Source of the DNA: Tetrastigma voinierianum | Taxonomy: Eukaryota; Streptophyta; Magnoliopsida; Vitales; Vitaceae | NCBI GenBank assembly: GCA_016808115.1 | Contig: JAEQBH010000990.1 | Location: 496,001-560,000, forward strand | DNA length: 64,000 nucleotides | Direction of reading: 5' to 3' | Part shown: one piece after another, positions 33,919 through 46,307 of the stretch | How the letters are laid out: each line of letters begins with the position of its first letter | Numbering within the stretch: the first letter of the stretch is position 1 | Position numbers and translations under genes: made by a program | The notes under the pieces: model-generated | The model's database searches: none | What the model was told of the DNA's origin: nothing | What the model saw: only the letters and a program-made list of their open reading frames with translations

Positions 33919-36900
33919 TGTAACACCCCAAATTATGTTCTAACGGTTTTATAACATGTTTAGGGTATAATAAAAGTAAAAGTATATTTTTTTTTCGAAT
34001 AAAATAAAGATAAAACAAAATAAGCAAAAACTTGGAATTAATATAAAAGTTAGAGTAAATTAATAATTTACCAATTCGGAATTTAAAAGTCATTAATTTA
34101 ATAAGTTCATATCTTAAAAATGAAATAATAAATTGATTTTTGCAAATATTAGAAGAGTTGGAGGACCAAAGTGAAAGAAAAAGAGGATAAGATCAAATAA
34201 GGATAAGACCAAAATAAATATCTCATTTTGGTCTTGGAAAAAGGGAGAGAAAACACGGATAAGAGAGAAGAGTAGAGAAAGGAAGAAGAAGAAGAAGAAG
34301 AAGATCATAGGTATGGATACATGTTTTGGGTCTTATGGAACTTGTTAAGTTTCGTATGGAAAAGTGTCGATTTTTGTACAATAGTATGGATTTGTGTAGT
34401 TTTGGTCTAGAAAGGTTAGATACATGGTTTGGAACCCTTTCCTTGTGTATGGTTTGGGTTTGGAAACTCCCAATTTCATTTCTTGTTAAGGTTGAGTTGA
34501 GAAGAGCTCTAAGGATCCTATATATGTGTTTTGGAAGAATTAAGTGCAAATTAGGCAGAAAATTCACTTATTTTTATGCATGCAAGTAGTAGTCCGACCT
34601 TAGAACGGGTTTCTGGGTCATAAATAAAGGGAATTTGGCAGTAAGTCCTTATGGTAAATTGTAGCCACATCAATGAAATTGATGTTAGGCTTTTGAATTT
34701 CTCAATTCAGACCTCTGTAGACCAAGTTATGGTATTTTTACTGCGAGCCGTCCCAATGGGCGAGAGGTCGACCCGTAGAAAGGTAATCCACAGTAAAGGT
34801 CGGCGGACCTCGGCTTGTAGAGGTCGGACCTCATCCAACGAGGTCAGCTGATGGCCTCATCGGTGAAGGTCAGCATGCCTCATCTGTAGAGGTGTCAGCA
34901 TACCTCATTACTGTATAGGTCGGTGGGCCTCATCCTGTAGCGACCGATTCGGGTCGGCTCGTGCAGGTTGACTACGTATGACCTCCAACTTCAAAAGGTC
35001 ATAACTCCTTCGTCCGAACTCCGTTTCGGGTGTTCTTGAACTCTATGGAAAGCCCATTGAGTAAAGAATCCATTCATATGCCTGAGGAGGATAGAAAGTA
35101 TCAGACCGAGGTGTTAGACCGTGTTTACCGAGGAACCGGTCAGCTCTCGGTCGATTCGAGTTAGCTCATTTGGGTGTGACTACGTATGACCTCCAACTTC
35201 GGAAGGTCATAACTCCTTCGTCCGAACTCCGTTTTGGGTGTTCTTAGAATCTATGGAAATCCCATTAAGTCAAGAAGACATTCATATGCTTGAGGATGAT
35301 AGAAGGTATTAGACCGAGGTGTTAAATAAGTTTACCGAGGGGTCGAGTCATTCGATCAGTTAGTCGACTCAGTGGGTGTGATACGTATAACCTCCAACTT
35401 CGGAAGATCATAACTCCTTCGTCCGAACTCCGTTTCGGGTGTTCTTGGACTCTATGGAAAGCCCATTGAGTCAAGAATCCATTCATATGCCTGAAGATGA
35501 TAGAAAGTGTTAGACCGAGGTATTAGACCGTGTTTAACGAGGCCAGGTCAGCTCAGTCAGTTAAGGTTAGCTCGGCTGGGTGTGACTATGTATGACCTCC
35601 AACTTCGGAAGGTCATAACTACTTCGTCCGAATTTCATTTGGGGTGTTCTTGGACTCTATGGAAAGCCCATTGAGTCAAGAATTCATCCATAGATATCTT
35701 GATAAAGTGGAACTCATATTAGTTCGGAAATCATGAAAAGCGATGGGGCACTACGAGGGTAACCATAGTTATTCATATTATGAGCATCTATTATGAATTC
35801 ATAAATAGCTCATAAGCATACATAGTAAGCATAGTTATTTATGCATATAATGACATATGAAAAATGCAAATATATGAATAAATGATTGTATATATATCAC
35901 ATATGATTACCGAATGACAATAATTATTCAGGAATATGAGATATATACTGAACATAAAATACACATTGATTATGCGCTTAGAGCACAGTGGGGGATAGAT
36001 GGGCATGCCTATTAGGAAAAATAAGTATCTGACATATAAGTTACGTTGCAGGTATGTTGCAGTCAAACCCTGTTTTGGTCGATGAGATAAGATTCCGTTT
36101 GGATCACGGTGGCAGAAGAGATCACCACAAGCGCCTTTCGAGCCTTTATGAATGATCATTGTCTTGTACAATGATAACAGCGCCTTCGAGCCTTTATAGT
36201 TTCCTATATCCACTTCTAAGGTTTATGCAGACATGAAACATAAAAGAAAATGATATACAAACGAAATGTAGAGAATATATGACATGATATGAGAAGCATA
36301 ACATTGCTATGCGATGATAGTATACAATTACAAGATTAGAAGTAAAGTATAGATGACATGAAAAGTATATGGAAGATGACAAGAAATGAAACTTGTTATG
36401 AAAGTATATATATGAAATGATAAGAATACTGTAGTATTATATGTGTTATATGCATTTGTATAAGAAGTGGGGTGACCCTTAATAGGAGTCATCCATGTGT
36501 TTAATTCCCACTAGCGTAAAGCTTAGCGCGGTGTTCAATCCGTGTGGAGTACGAGAAGAGGAAACAGGAGATAGGACAATCCACATCAGCGGTCAAGGCC
36601 ACGCATCAATAGGTGCTTGTAGAGACCTTTGAGTGTATTTTGTATATGAAATTTTGTAAACATTGTGAATATTGTAAATGTTGAACACTTCCATATATAG
36701 ACTTGTATATTTATTTTGTAATCATTTTTCACGAATATAATACAAGTTAAATGTTTCTAACATTATATGAATAAACTGAAAAAAACCAAAGTTTATATGT
36801 GGGAAAAAAAAAAGAAAAAAAAAAAGAATGACACATAAGCCGGCACCTATCTGGAGTTGGGCGTCACTATCAAAGCATCCTGGATCCGGTTCGGACCTGT

Positions 36901-36932
36901 CAATCGGGTCGGATCGGAGAAGGGGCGTCACA
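33919..36932 (+). repeat. Gypsy-2 5' LTR
   Basis: 3,014 bp from TGTAACACCCC to GGGGCGTCACA. It contains a GAA run (34,280-34,303), the GC-rich minisatellite (34,780-34,950) and four 205-bp units with CTATGGAAAGCCCATTGAG at 35,043, 35,251, 35,452 and 35,657. Its last 100 bases differ in several places from both Gypsy-1 LTR ends. Confidence 0.9.
34960..35700 (+). repeat. 205-bp tandem array in the Gypsy-2 LTR
   Basis: Four units spaced 208, 201 and 205 bp. Each contains the inverted repeat TATGACCT ... AGGTCATA with an 11-base loop, followed by AACTCCTTCGTCCGAA. Perfect stems are seen in most units. Confidence 0.88.
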
Positions 36933-36938
36933 AGTTAG

Positions 36939-36950
36939 TGATATCAAAGC
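36939..36950 (+). other. Gypsy-2 primer binding site
   Basis: TGATATCAAAGC a few bases after the LTR end, close to the plant consensus TGGTATCAGAGC complementary to initiator tRNA-Met. Confidence 0.75.
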
Positions 36951-37072
36951 TAGGTTTAGGCGTTTCTAGAAAAGCCTTGGTTTGGCTTGACTCACGGAAT
37001 GAAATATGATAAGAAAAGCCCTATGTTTAATAATGTGTTGGCTGATGTGGATGTCCTTGTGTTTTGTATAGA

Positions 37073-38700
37073 TGGATCGTCCTGAAGAAGCTGCTGAGAG
37101 TGTTAACGCAATGGAACAAGGGTTATCGACACGAACCTTCGGAAATGTACCTAATGAGCCCACGAAGCGCTGGCGAGAATATCCTGAACATGGCTCGAGT
37201 TTTGGATGAATTGACCTCTCCTAAAGCTCCGGTAGACACGGTAAGAGAAGACATGGAGCAAAGGAATTCCATGGCTCGAGCATGGAAGAGTCGAGGAAGA
37301 AAGCGAATTCGGTTAGAAAAGTTAGAAAAGTATTGGAAGGTTAGATGCCTCAGTCATAGAGCATCATGTCGATCTCACTATTATTGGCGAGGCATACGAT
37401 TGGTGAAACTAGTGCTTTCTCGAGTCGAGGATTCCAAATCCCTGACTTTGAGATTATCTTTGTCCAGGATTAGGCAAAAGTATGTGTTACATGTATAGGA
37501 ATTCCGGTGAAACTTGGGTTCGAATTTGAAGCAAATGAACTTATCGGTGGTGAATATGAGAAAAATTTAGTCATCTCGGCAAGTATGCCGGGTGATTATC
37601 GTATGAGAGGGCATTTGGTCTGACAGATGAGATGGGTTGCATGATTCCGCTCGAGAGATATTTGGCACCTATGACATCTCGACTGTGGATTTCCTCAGTT
37701 TGGTCTAGTACCAATGAAAGTAGAGGGACTGAAATGGCAGCAAAGAAAGATCTCGAAGAAGTTTTCTAGAGGAGCTTCCGTCTCCTGGGAAAAATTTGCA
37801 GAAGAATCTCGGCTGATCGGAATATGGTTCTACGAGGTAGAGAGGCGAGGTCGATGTGGCACGTGAGTACAGGTGGAGGTGGCCCCGGTGGGACGGGGAG
37901 AAATTCTGAATGCCCTCATTGCCCATAAAGGCATTTGGGGGTTGTAGGTTGGTGACAGGTGTTTAGGTGTGGAAGCGCCAGTCATTTGACGATACGGTGT
38001 CCCCAGTCGGGGATAATGAGTCGATAAGGGGAAGTGGCAGGAGAATCTGCGGCTGCACGCACTGGAGCTTCCTTGATCGGGGTAAGGGGTCGTAGTGGCC
38101 CATATGGCATAGAGGACGGAGGCATAGTTTCGAGGAGGAGGAGACGGTGGATCGTCCTATGCCTCACGACACCGGCTCTGAGCATATCTTATGAAGACTC
38201 GTGAGGATCGAGGTTATCGAGGTTATAAATGTATATTTTCTTTTTATATGATATTGAGATCTGCATGCATTGATTGATCCTGAATCACCTAATTCATATG
38301 TATGCATTGAGCGTGTGTTAGATAAGATACCACCAGTAATTGGAGCAGGTTAGCATATGACATGCATGTAACTGGTCAGTTGGGGCCGCGGCGTTAGTGT
38401 GAATAGCATATATAGAAATTGCCCCATTGTTATCTGAAGCAGAGAGAGTTTCTCGATTTGATAGCTTTACCGTCAGAGTTTGACTTGATTCTAGGAATGG
38501 ATTGGTTCTAAATCTAAGCAGGAAACTATCGTTGATTGTGGACAAAAGGCGATTAGTGTTGAGATGCTCGACGGGCGAGGTAATAGTACAAGGCATTGGA
38601 TCAGAGTGTAATGTCGATGTGATCTCCACTATCTCTGACTAGGAGATTTATAAGGAAAGGATGTGAGACATTCTTGGTTGTGATACTTGACTTGAAGAGA
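37073..38700 (+). pseudogene. Gypsy-2 gag and protease remnant
   Basis: An ATG at 37,073 starts MDRPEEAAESVNAMEQ, likely the gag start. The frame is lost within about 100 codons. A trace FDLILGMDWL at about 38,480-38,510 is the conserved end of the gypsy protease domain. No intact gag zinc knuckle was found. Confidence 0.6.
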
Positions 38701-38879
38701 AGTTAAGTTGACGTAGAAAATATCCCAGTAGTAAGGGAATTTCCAGAATTATTCCCTGAAGAGTTACCATGTATTCCACTTGAGAGAGAGAGGTGGACTT
38801 AGCTATAGAAATTGTACCGGGAACGATCCACATGTGCAGGAGCACTTGTCTGAGGGATGGCTCGGCTGAATTTGAAAGG

Positions 38880-40729
38880 ATTAAAGAGTCAATTGCAAGA
38901 ACTTTTGGATAAAATTTATCAGGCCAGTGTGTCCCAGTGGGTGCACAATTTTATTTGTGAAAAAGAAAGATGACACTATACGGATGTGCATCGATTATCG
39001 GCAAATCAATAAGGTGATAGTGAAAAATAGGTACCCATTGCCGAGAGTCGAAGATCTTTTTGATCAGTTAAAGGGAGCGGGTGTCTTTTCGAAGATAGAC
39101 TGCCGATCGAGGTATTATAGGTTAAGTAAAGGAAGTAGATGTCGCAGAAATGTGCATTTAGAACCCGATATGGCCATTATGAGTTTTTTTAGTCAGTACC
39201 ATTTGGGTTAACTTCAATGCAAACAGCGTCATGGATTTGATAGACCAGGTTTTCCAAAAAAACGCCGTTTATGTGTATGATTTGTTGTGGTTTTTATTGA
39301 TGACATCCTGGTGTATTCTAAGGATGCACAGGAACATGAACAACACTTGAGAATAGTCTTGGAGACGTTAAAAGAAAAGAAGTTATATGCTAAGCTTAGC
39401 AAATGTGATTTTTGGCTAAAGGAAGTTTCATTCCTAGGCCATATTGTGTCTGTTGAGGGTATAAGAGTTGAGCCACACAAAGATTGGTCGTTGTGAATTG
39501 GAAACCACCTCGGGAAATGTAACGAGGATGAAGGAAGTTTCTTGAGCTGTAGGTTATTATGGAAGATTTGTGAGAGGCTTTTCTATCATAGCTTCTCCGC
39601 TCACCAAGTTACTCAGGAAAGGAATAAAGTTTGAGTGGACAGACAAATGTCAAAATAGTTTTGAACCGGTTAAGAAGAATGCTTTGGTTGAAGCACCGGT
39701 ATTGGCCAGCGACCTACTTTTTGGGAAAAGAGTATACCTTGTATAGTGATGCTTAGGCATTGGTTTTGGATGTATTAATCTTTGGGAAAGTAGTGGCTTA
39801 TGCGTCAGACCAGTTGAAACCACATGAGCAAGGTATCACTCATGACCTAGAGTTGGGTACATGATAGTGTTTGCTTTAAAAATATATGGCGACACTAACA
39901 TACGAGGGAAAAGTGTAAATTTACACGAATCAGCAAGTCTCGCAGTAACGCTAACGAAATGGATCGTGAGACAAGCGAGGTGGTTAGAGTTATTTGGGAT
40001 TATGAGCGCATCATAGTTACCACCGGTATGTAGTAGCGTGCTTTAGTCAGCCGGTGTGGTAGCAATGTCACTACAGTACAGTGATTGGAGACTAGCCGGA
40101 TGAGTGGAGCTATGTTAGCTGACTAGGCATAACCGGAGTTTTTAAAAAGCGAGAATGATTATAGATGCGCGAGAGAAGAGGCTAGTGAAGAGCTACGAAA
40201 AGTTACGGATGGTTAGAGATGGTGACGAGGGACGAGTTTTAGAAGAAGATTTGGAAGTTTGTATTTCCGGAGCAGATTATGTACGATTGAAGTAAAGAGT
40301 TAAAAGCGAGATTGCTATATGAGGCTCATGTCGGTGTTACCATGCATCCTGGAGGGGAATAAGATGTACGGGACTTGAAGCAGTTTTATTGGTGGAAAGG
40401 AATGAAAAGAGATGTGGTAGTATGTGTCTAAGTGTTTTGACGTGTCGGCAAGTCAGTGAGCAGCAAAGTGCCCACAGTTTGTTAAATCCATTTCCTCGAT
40501 GGAGGTGGGATAATACCATTACCATGGATTTGATAGGTTTCCCTCGCTGACAAAACATGACTCTGTCCCAGGTGATTGTAGATAGGCTCACAAAGTCGAT
40601 GATACACATACCGGTCGGGATTGACTATCCTATGGATCGATTAGCTGAGTTATATGTGGATGAGATTGTGCGATTGCATGGTGTGCCGTTGTCTATTGTG
40701 TCATATAGAGGTTAAGGGACTTCTCATCT
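38880..40729 (+). pseudogene. Gypsy-2 RT, RNase H and integrase remnant
   Basis: RT blocks: LFVKKKDDTIRMCIDYRQIN and PLPRVEDLFDQLKGAGVFSK (38,927-39,130), then VFIDDILVYSKDAQEHEQHL with the catalytic Asp pair at 39,299-39,304, and LSKCDFWLKEVSFLGH. RNase H is degraded. The integrase zinc region (QFYWWKGMKRDV) lies at about 40,375 and the core ITMDLIGFPR to IVRLHGVPLSIV at 40,510-40,710. The family's remaining integrase core and C-terminus are missing after 40,729. Confidence 0.85.
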
Positions 40730-42777
40730 GTAGTGTCGATTCGAGTTAGCTCAAATGCGGGTTGACTACGTATATGACCTCCCGAGCTTGGGAAGGTCAT
40801 AACTCCTTCGATCGAACTCCGTTTGGTGTTCTTGGAACTCTATGGAAGCCCATTGAACAAAGGAATCCATTCATATGACTGAGGAGGATAGAAAGTGTCG
40901 GGCCAGGGGTGTTAGGCCCGTGTTTACCGAGGTCGGTCGGCTCGGTCGATTCGAGGGTTAGCTCAGTTTGGGTGTGACTCACGTGTGACCTCGACCGGAA
41001 GGTCGTAACTCCTTAGATCGAGCTTCCGTTTGGGTGTTCTTGGACTCTATGGAAGCCCATTTAGTCAAGAATCCATTCGTGTGCCTGAGGATGATATAGT
41101 GTATTAGACCAAGGTGTTAGACCAAGGATTTACCAAGGTCGGGTCATTTCAGCCCGGTTCGAGGTTAGCAGCTCGGCTGGGTGTGACTACGTATGACCTC
41201 CAACTTTGAAAGGTCATAACTCCTTCGTCCGAACTCCGTTTCGGGTGTTCTTGGACTCTATGGAAAGCCCATTGAGTCAAGAATCCATTAATATTCCTGA
41301 GGATGATATAAAGTGTTAGACCGAGGTGTTAGACCACATGTTTAAGTCGGTCGAAACTCGATTAGTTCGGAAGTTGTAGCTCGATTTGGGGTGTGACTAA
41401 GTATGACCTCCAACTTTGGAGAGTCACTTAACTCCTTCGATCGAATTTCGTTTGGGGTCATTTATTGGACTCTATGGAAAGCCCATTGGGTGGGAATTCA
41501 TCCATAGATAGCTTGATAAAATTGGAACTCATATTAGTTCTAGAAATCATGAAAAACAGTAGGCACTACAGGTAACCATAGTTATTCATATTATGAACGC
41601 CTATTATGAATTCATAAATAGCTCATAAGCATACATAGTAAGCATAGTTATTTATGCATATAATGACATATGAAAAATGCAAAGATATGAATAAATGATT
41701 GTATATATATCACATATGATTACTGAATGACAATAATTATTTAGGTATATGAGATATATATTGAACATAAAATACTCATTGATTGTCTGCTTAGAACCTG
41801 GTAGAGAGATAGATGAGCATGCCTATTAGGAAAAATAAGTCTGCAGCATATAATTTCTGTTATGTTATGTTCTGATATCAAGGCCCTGTTTGGAGTGGAG
41901 TAAAGATGAATCAGTTGGATCACGGTGGCCGAAAGAGATCCACCACAATGTATCGAGCCTTTATAAGATGATCATTGTCTTGTACAATGATAACAGCGCC
42001 TTCGGGCCTTTATAGTTTCCTATATCCACTTCTAAGGTTTATGCAGACATGAAACATAAAATAAAATGACCAGTATATGCAAACGAAATGTAGAGAATAT
42101 ATGACATGATATGAGAAGCATAGCATTGCTATGCGATGATAGTATATAGTTACAAGAATAAGAAGTAAAGTATAAGATGACATGAAAAGTATATGGAAGA
42201 TGGCAAGAAATGAAACTTGTTATGAAAAGTATATATATGAGGGAATGATAAGAATCTGTAGCCCCATTATATGTGTTATGCATTTGTATAGAAGTGGGGT
42301 GACCCATAATAGAGGTCGTCCATGTGTTTTTAATTCCCGCATTAAGGCGTAAAACTTATGCGGGTGTTCGATCCGTGTAGGTACGAAGAGAGGGAAACCA
42401 AAACCCAGAGGACAATCCACATGTCGGTAGTCAAGGCCACGCATGCAATAGGTGTCCATGCAAGAAGATGCTTTTAAATTACATTTTACGTATATATGAA
42501 ATTTTGTAAACATTGTGAATATTGTAAATGTTGAACACTTCCATATATGAAGCTTGTATATATATTTTGTAATCCACTGCTACATAATATAATACAAGTT
42601 AAATGTTAATAATTATATGAATGAACTAGCTTAAAGTTTATACGTGGGAAAAAAAAAAGAAAAAAAAAAAGAGAATGACCCCTCACTTGACTTTTTATGC
42701 GGGTGGGGCGTCACCTTATCAGCATCCTGGATCCGGTTCGGACACCTTGTCGGTCGGATTGGAGAAGGGGCGTCACA
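40730..42777 (+). repeat. Mirrored Gypsy-1 LTR fragment (start of arm B)
   Basis: Reverse complement of about 24,870-26,845, with four 205-bp units (cores near 40,840, 41,050, 41,260, 41,473), ending GGGGCGTCACA then ATTTC, the complement of the arm A junction GAAAT. Near its end it shares variants with the arm A LTR and not with the Gypsy-2 LTR (see findings). It is therefore not the partner of 33,919-36,932. Confidence 0.8.
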
Positions 42778-45700
42778 ATTTCAATATTAGGTGTCCCAAT
42801 CGATGGAAACATAGTCTCATTGAAATGACAAGCTTAGAATGCGCGATAAAAGATCACCGTTAGTCGGTTCAGAACCTAATGATGGGTGGTGGGTCGCAAT
42901 ATAAATGCCCAACGGCGTTGGGGACCCGTTTCGTTCTTTTGGTGGTCTTGATAGGCTTTTTGTCTTTGCCTACAACCAAAGGTGCGTAAATGTGAAATAT
43001 CGGAGTTCATAACGAGAACCATTTTGAAGGAGATTGAGGAGACTAACGAGTGGGGCTTACGATCTTATTAGAGCGTATTTTATTATGCGAAGCAGCGCTG
43101 ACCCATGTATATCGGTGGGAATCAGTTCTCATGACAAAAAAGGTGACAATGATTTATATATGTATTTTTATTGTCGAGGATGCATAATCCATTTGAAGGA
43201 GTATGAACATATGCGGCCAGGGTGCTGACCTCGATTAGGAGTGAAGCACGATATGTATCAAAACTCTTTGATGTAAATTCTGGCATTATCCATCCTTATA
43301 CCTTTAATTGGATAATCGAGGGGTGTGCTTGGCTTATAATCTGCTTGTAGTAAGCGTCTCTGAAAGATGACATTCTGGCATTAGATAATAGACAAACATG
43401 GGACCATCTACATGATGCGTCAACTAGTACCATAAAATATCAAAATGGTCCACTTGGTAGTTGTATTAGTCCTGAATGTCACCACGAATTCTTTGTAGGA
43501 ATAAAGGGGATTCAAGATCAACCTTTGTTATAGAAGGTTTGATAATGAGTTTTCCTTGTGAACAAACTTCACAATTATAATATTTGGATAACAATACCTT
43601 TGTATCCTTTAAAGGGTGCCCTTTTGTGATACACGGATTATTCAGCATCATTGCACCGGGGGTGACCAAGGCGATCATGCATAATCAAACTAATGGGGTT
43701 TACACCAATCTCAGAGATATATGGTGGAGTAGTTTCAACGACCTTAATCATGGCACAATACAAACCCATAGAAGAAGCTTCTAGCTTCTCATGGATGGTC
43801 TTTAGGCCCATCTTATAAGAGGTAATGCCAATATATTCTTTATTTTGCTCATAAATAATTTCAACATGAGTACCCATTCTGGCGTGATACATCTTTTGGC
43901 TAAATAGATTTGTGGGCTTTGATCTCACGCCCAGAAATGCATTCTCAATATGTAGGATGGTAGCTTTTGGCAAAACAATTGTGGCATTCGGAAACCATCA
44001 ATAATGAATAGAGGACCGGATATTGTATGGGCGTGTCTTTACGTAATGTCATACTTTCGAGAAAAGTATCTGCTACGAGGAAATATGTGGTATGTTGATG
44101 CACTATCAAGCAAACAAACATCTTCATTTTTCTTGATGTTTTCCATTTGCATTTATGTTGACAACTTAGTGTCAAGCGTATCATAAAATGTTCATATTAG
44201 TTATAGGGTCAAATAAAATTTCAAAATAATAAATATTAGATTAAGTTCATAAGCATTTCATTGCCAACCATATTAAGAACAATAAAAGGTAATATATTTA
44301 AAAGAAAAAACAACTAGAAAATAATTATTAGAATCATAATTGAAATCAAAGATGTCATCCACCGATCGTGCTTCATCAGAAATAAATCAAGGTCTCTGAA
44401 GAAATCGAGAGGCATCCGAGGATGCATTTGCTGCCGGGGAGTAAGAGGAGTCCACCCGGCGAGAATATTGCATTTTGGCTTCAGCCGGTAGTTATGGCAG
44501 CAGGATTAATTTCAATGGATTGAGATTCACCACGTTTGCCCGTATTTTTTAAAGATGCTTGGTATAGATCAACAAAGTGCTTTAGCATACGACAAGTACG
44601 TGACGGTCTTGATCATGCCATAAGCGATGGCAAATATAAGTAATCACCTTCTTTGGCTTCTTTAATTTGTTCCCCAGGGGCGGGTTAAATTTTACGCCAC
44701 CCCCTTGAGGGGATTATATTCTTGCATGTGCTTGTAGCCTTTAAAATGACCAATAACTTTCGAGTTTGCATGTGTGACGTGCTTTTTTGACAGCCCAGGT
44801 TAAGATCATGATTTTTTGACGACAATTCTGTTGTTTACTTCACGGCGGTGAGGAGCACATAAATTAAATCGGAGTATGTGGCAAATTGATTTGCGAATAT
44901 TCTTTGATACTTGATACAATGGAGCTATGGAAGGTGGAGAAAGTTTTCTCCTAACGATTAAAATGTCCGGTGAGCTTGATACCGCATAACTGGCCAGAAA
45001 TAATATCAAATAACGGATTATAATTGGATTGGCGATTTAAAATCTTGTAGTCTGAGATTTTGCCAGTCATATTGTGCTTGAGGAAGGATAACGTCTTAAG
45101 TATGATCATACCTATCGCCCGACCTCTTCCTGAGTTTAAAGGGTCTCAGGACGGATAAATAATGTGAGTGCGGGCTCTCATGCAAATGGCGGTGAATAAA
45201 AATGGAGTGCATTTGCTTTATCTTTTTGCATTTTGAGGTTCGTATTACGTAATTGCGTTAGCAGATCTTGCCTTGGTGCATTTCGAAGTATCGACGTAAA
45301 GATAGATAATTATTTCCACTCGCCGAGGATGTGGAATTTGGGCTTTCGATATTTGCCATAATTATTGCAAAACAAATGAATCCCTTGAAATTAATTAGGA
45401 TTTTCAAATATCCACCGCCGCCCGGGGAGCGGAAGGATACTTTTAGGTTGGAAATTTGGCTTCGGAGACGAGAAAGAAAAAAATTTGATAGAAAGATGAA
45501 GTATAAGTTGATTAATAAAAATACTCACTTTGCACCAAAATATTTACTAAATTGTAGTGATAGATCTTCGTACTGATAACGTGGCTGCACAAAATATTAG
45601 TTGCAATAATATAATAGAGAAATTGAAGAGAAGTAGATAAGCACGAGAGATGGTAGAAATTCGAGGAAGGAGAGCGATTTTATTTTATTTTTCATTTATC

Positions 45701-45853
45701 TTTATATACATTGAATAGGGATGGACATTATCACGTAGAATGTAGGTTACCAGAATGTATAATAGAGTCACATTGAATATACATTGATATATATAGGTTC
45801 ACAGTATAGGTTACGTTGAATATAATGAATATTCATTCATGTATTTCATAACA
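42778..45853 (-). mobile_element. Copia-2, arm B copy, 5' portion
   Basis: Minus-strand copy of 21,798-24,869. LTR at 45,583-45,853, primer binding site CGTTATCAGTACGA next to it, gag remnant, pre-integrase/integrase (43,466-43,973: HDRLGHP, CEVCSQGKLIIKPS), ending at the same GAAAT site as arm A. AT-rich parts match arm A closely; other parts carry many small differences. Confidence 0.85.
45583..45853 (-). repeat. Copia-2 5' LTR (arm B)
   Basis: Starts TGTTATG on the minus strand at 45,853, next to the same GGTT flank as in arm A. Ends near 45,583 beside the primer binding site. Confidence 0.75.
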
Positions 45854-46065
45854 AACCATTTATTATAAAACATGTTTTAATAAAAAATAATTTTATTTTT
45901 ATAATAAACAAAATATAAATAATAGAAAAATTTTTTGAGAGATAACTATTGAAAAATCTTAAACCTTGTTTTAATAAATAAATAAATATCATTTACTATA
46001 CTTATCGAAAATAACTTTTAATATAACTATTCTTTTTATTTTATAATATTTTGAAATTTTGAAAT
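45854..46065 (+). promoter_or_regulatory. Distal half of the TERT copy B upstream region
   Basis: 212 bp matching 21,586-21,797 inverted. It is separated from the proximal half (54,803-55,017) by copia-3. The two halves together equal the 423 bp of arm A within a few bases. Confidence 0.75.
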
Positions 46066-46307
46066 TGTTGTAAATCAAAAGATTTAGAGAGAGATAAGGA
46101 AGAGAGACGAGAAATTCGAGGAGGAAATTAGAGTGATTTCTATTTCATCTTTGATTAGGCCTATTTATAGGCTTATAGTGAAGAATGTATTTACATAAAT
46201 GATACATTAATAGTGAGAAGGCAGAAAAGCCTTTATATAAATGAATGACATTATGTGATGTGTCATTATGGTCATTCAAAATCAATATTTATACAATATT
46301 TATAACC
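46066..46307 (-). repeat. Copia-3 3' LTR
   Basis: Begins TGTTGTAAATC in plus orientation and matches 54,550-54,802 through AGATTTAGAGAGAGATAAGG. A polypurine tract (AAGGGGAG on the minus strand) lies at about 46,308-46,316. Confidence 0.88.

Larger units (their letters stand above)
33919..40729 (+). mobile_element. Gypsy-2: Ty3/gypsy element, cut inside integrase
   Basis: Starts with a complete 3.0-kb LTR inserted in copia-2 RNase H, then primer binding site, gag, protease trace, RT, RNase H and integrase core. The integrase stops at about 40,729, where the sequence jumps into the middle of an LTR that belongs to the mirrored Gypsy-1. Its own integrase C-terminus and 3' LTR are absent. Confidence 0.85.

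Noticed and set aside
34960..35700. CRISPR-like repeat array
   Set aside because: Units of about 205 bp with no short repeat/spacer alternation, located in an LTR and present in all LTR copies of a plant genome.
37064..37498. 144-codon open frame as a separate gene
   Set aside because: It overlaps the gypsy gag start at 37,073 in another frame, and its composition fits an out-of-frame shadow.
33919..42777. One intact gypsy element with two LTRs
   Set aside because: The right LTR lacks its first 1.2 kb, joins integrase directly, and carries variants of the arm A Gypsy-1 LTR. The flanks (GAGTG and ATTTC) do not match as a target duplication.
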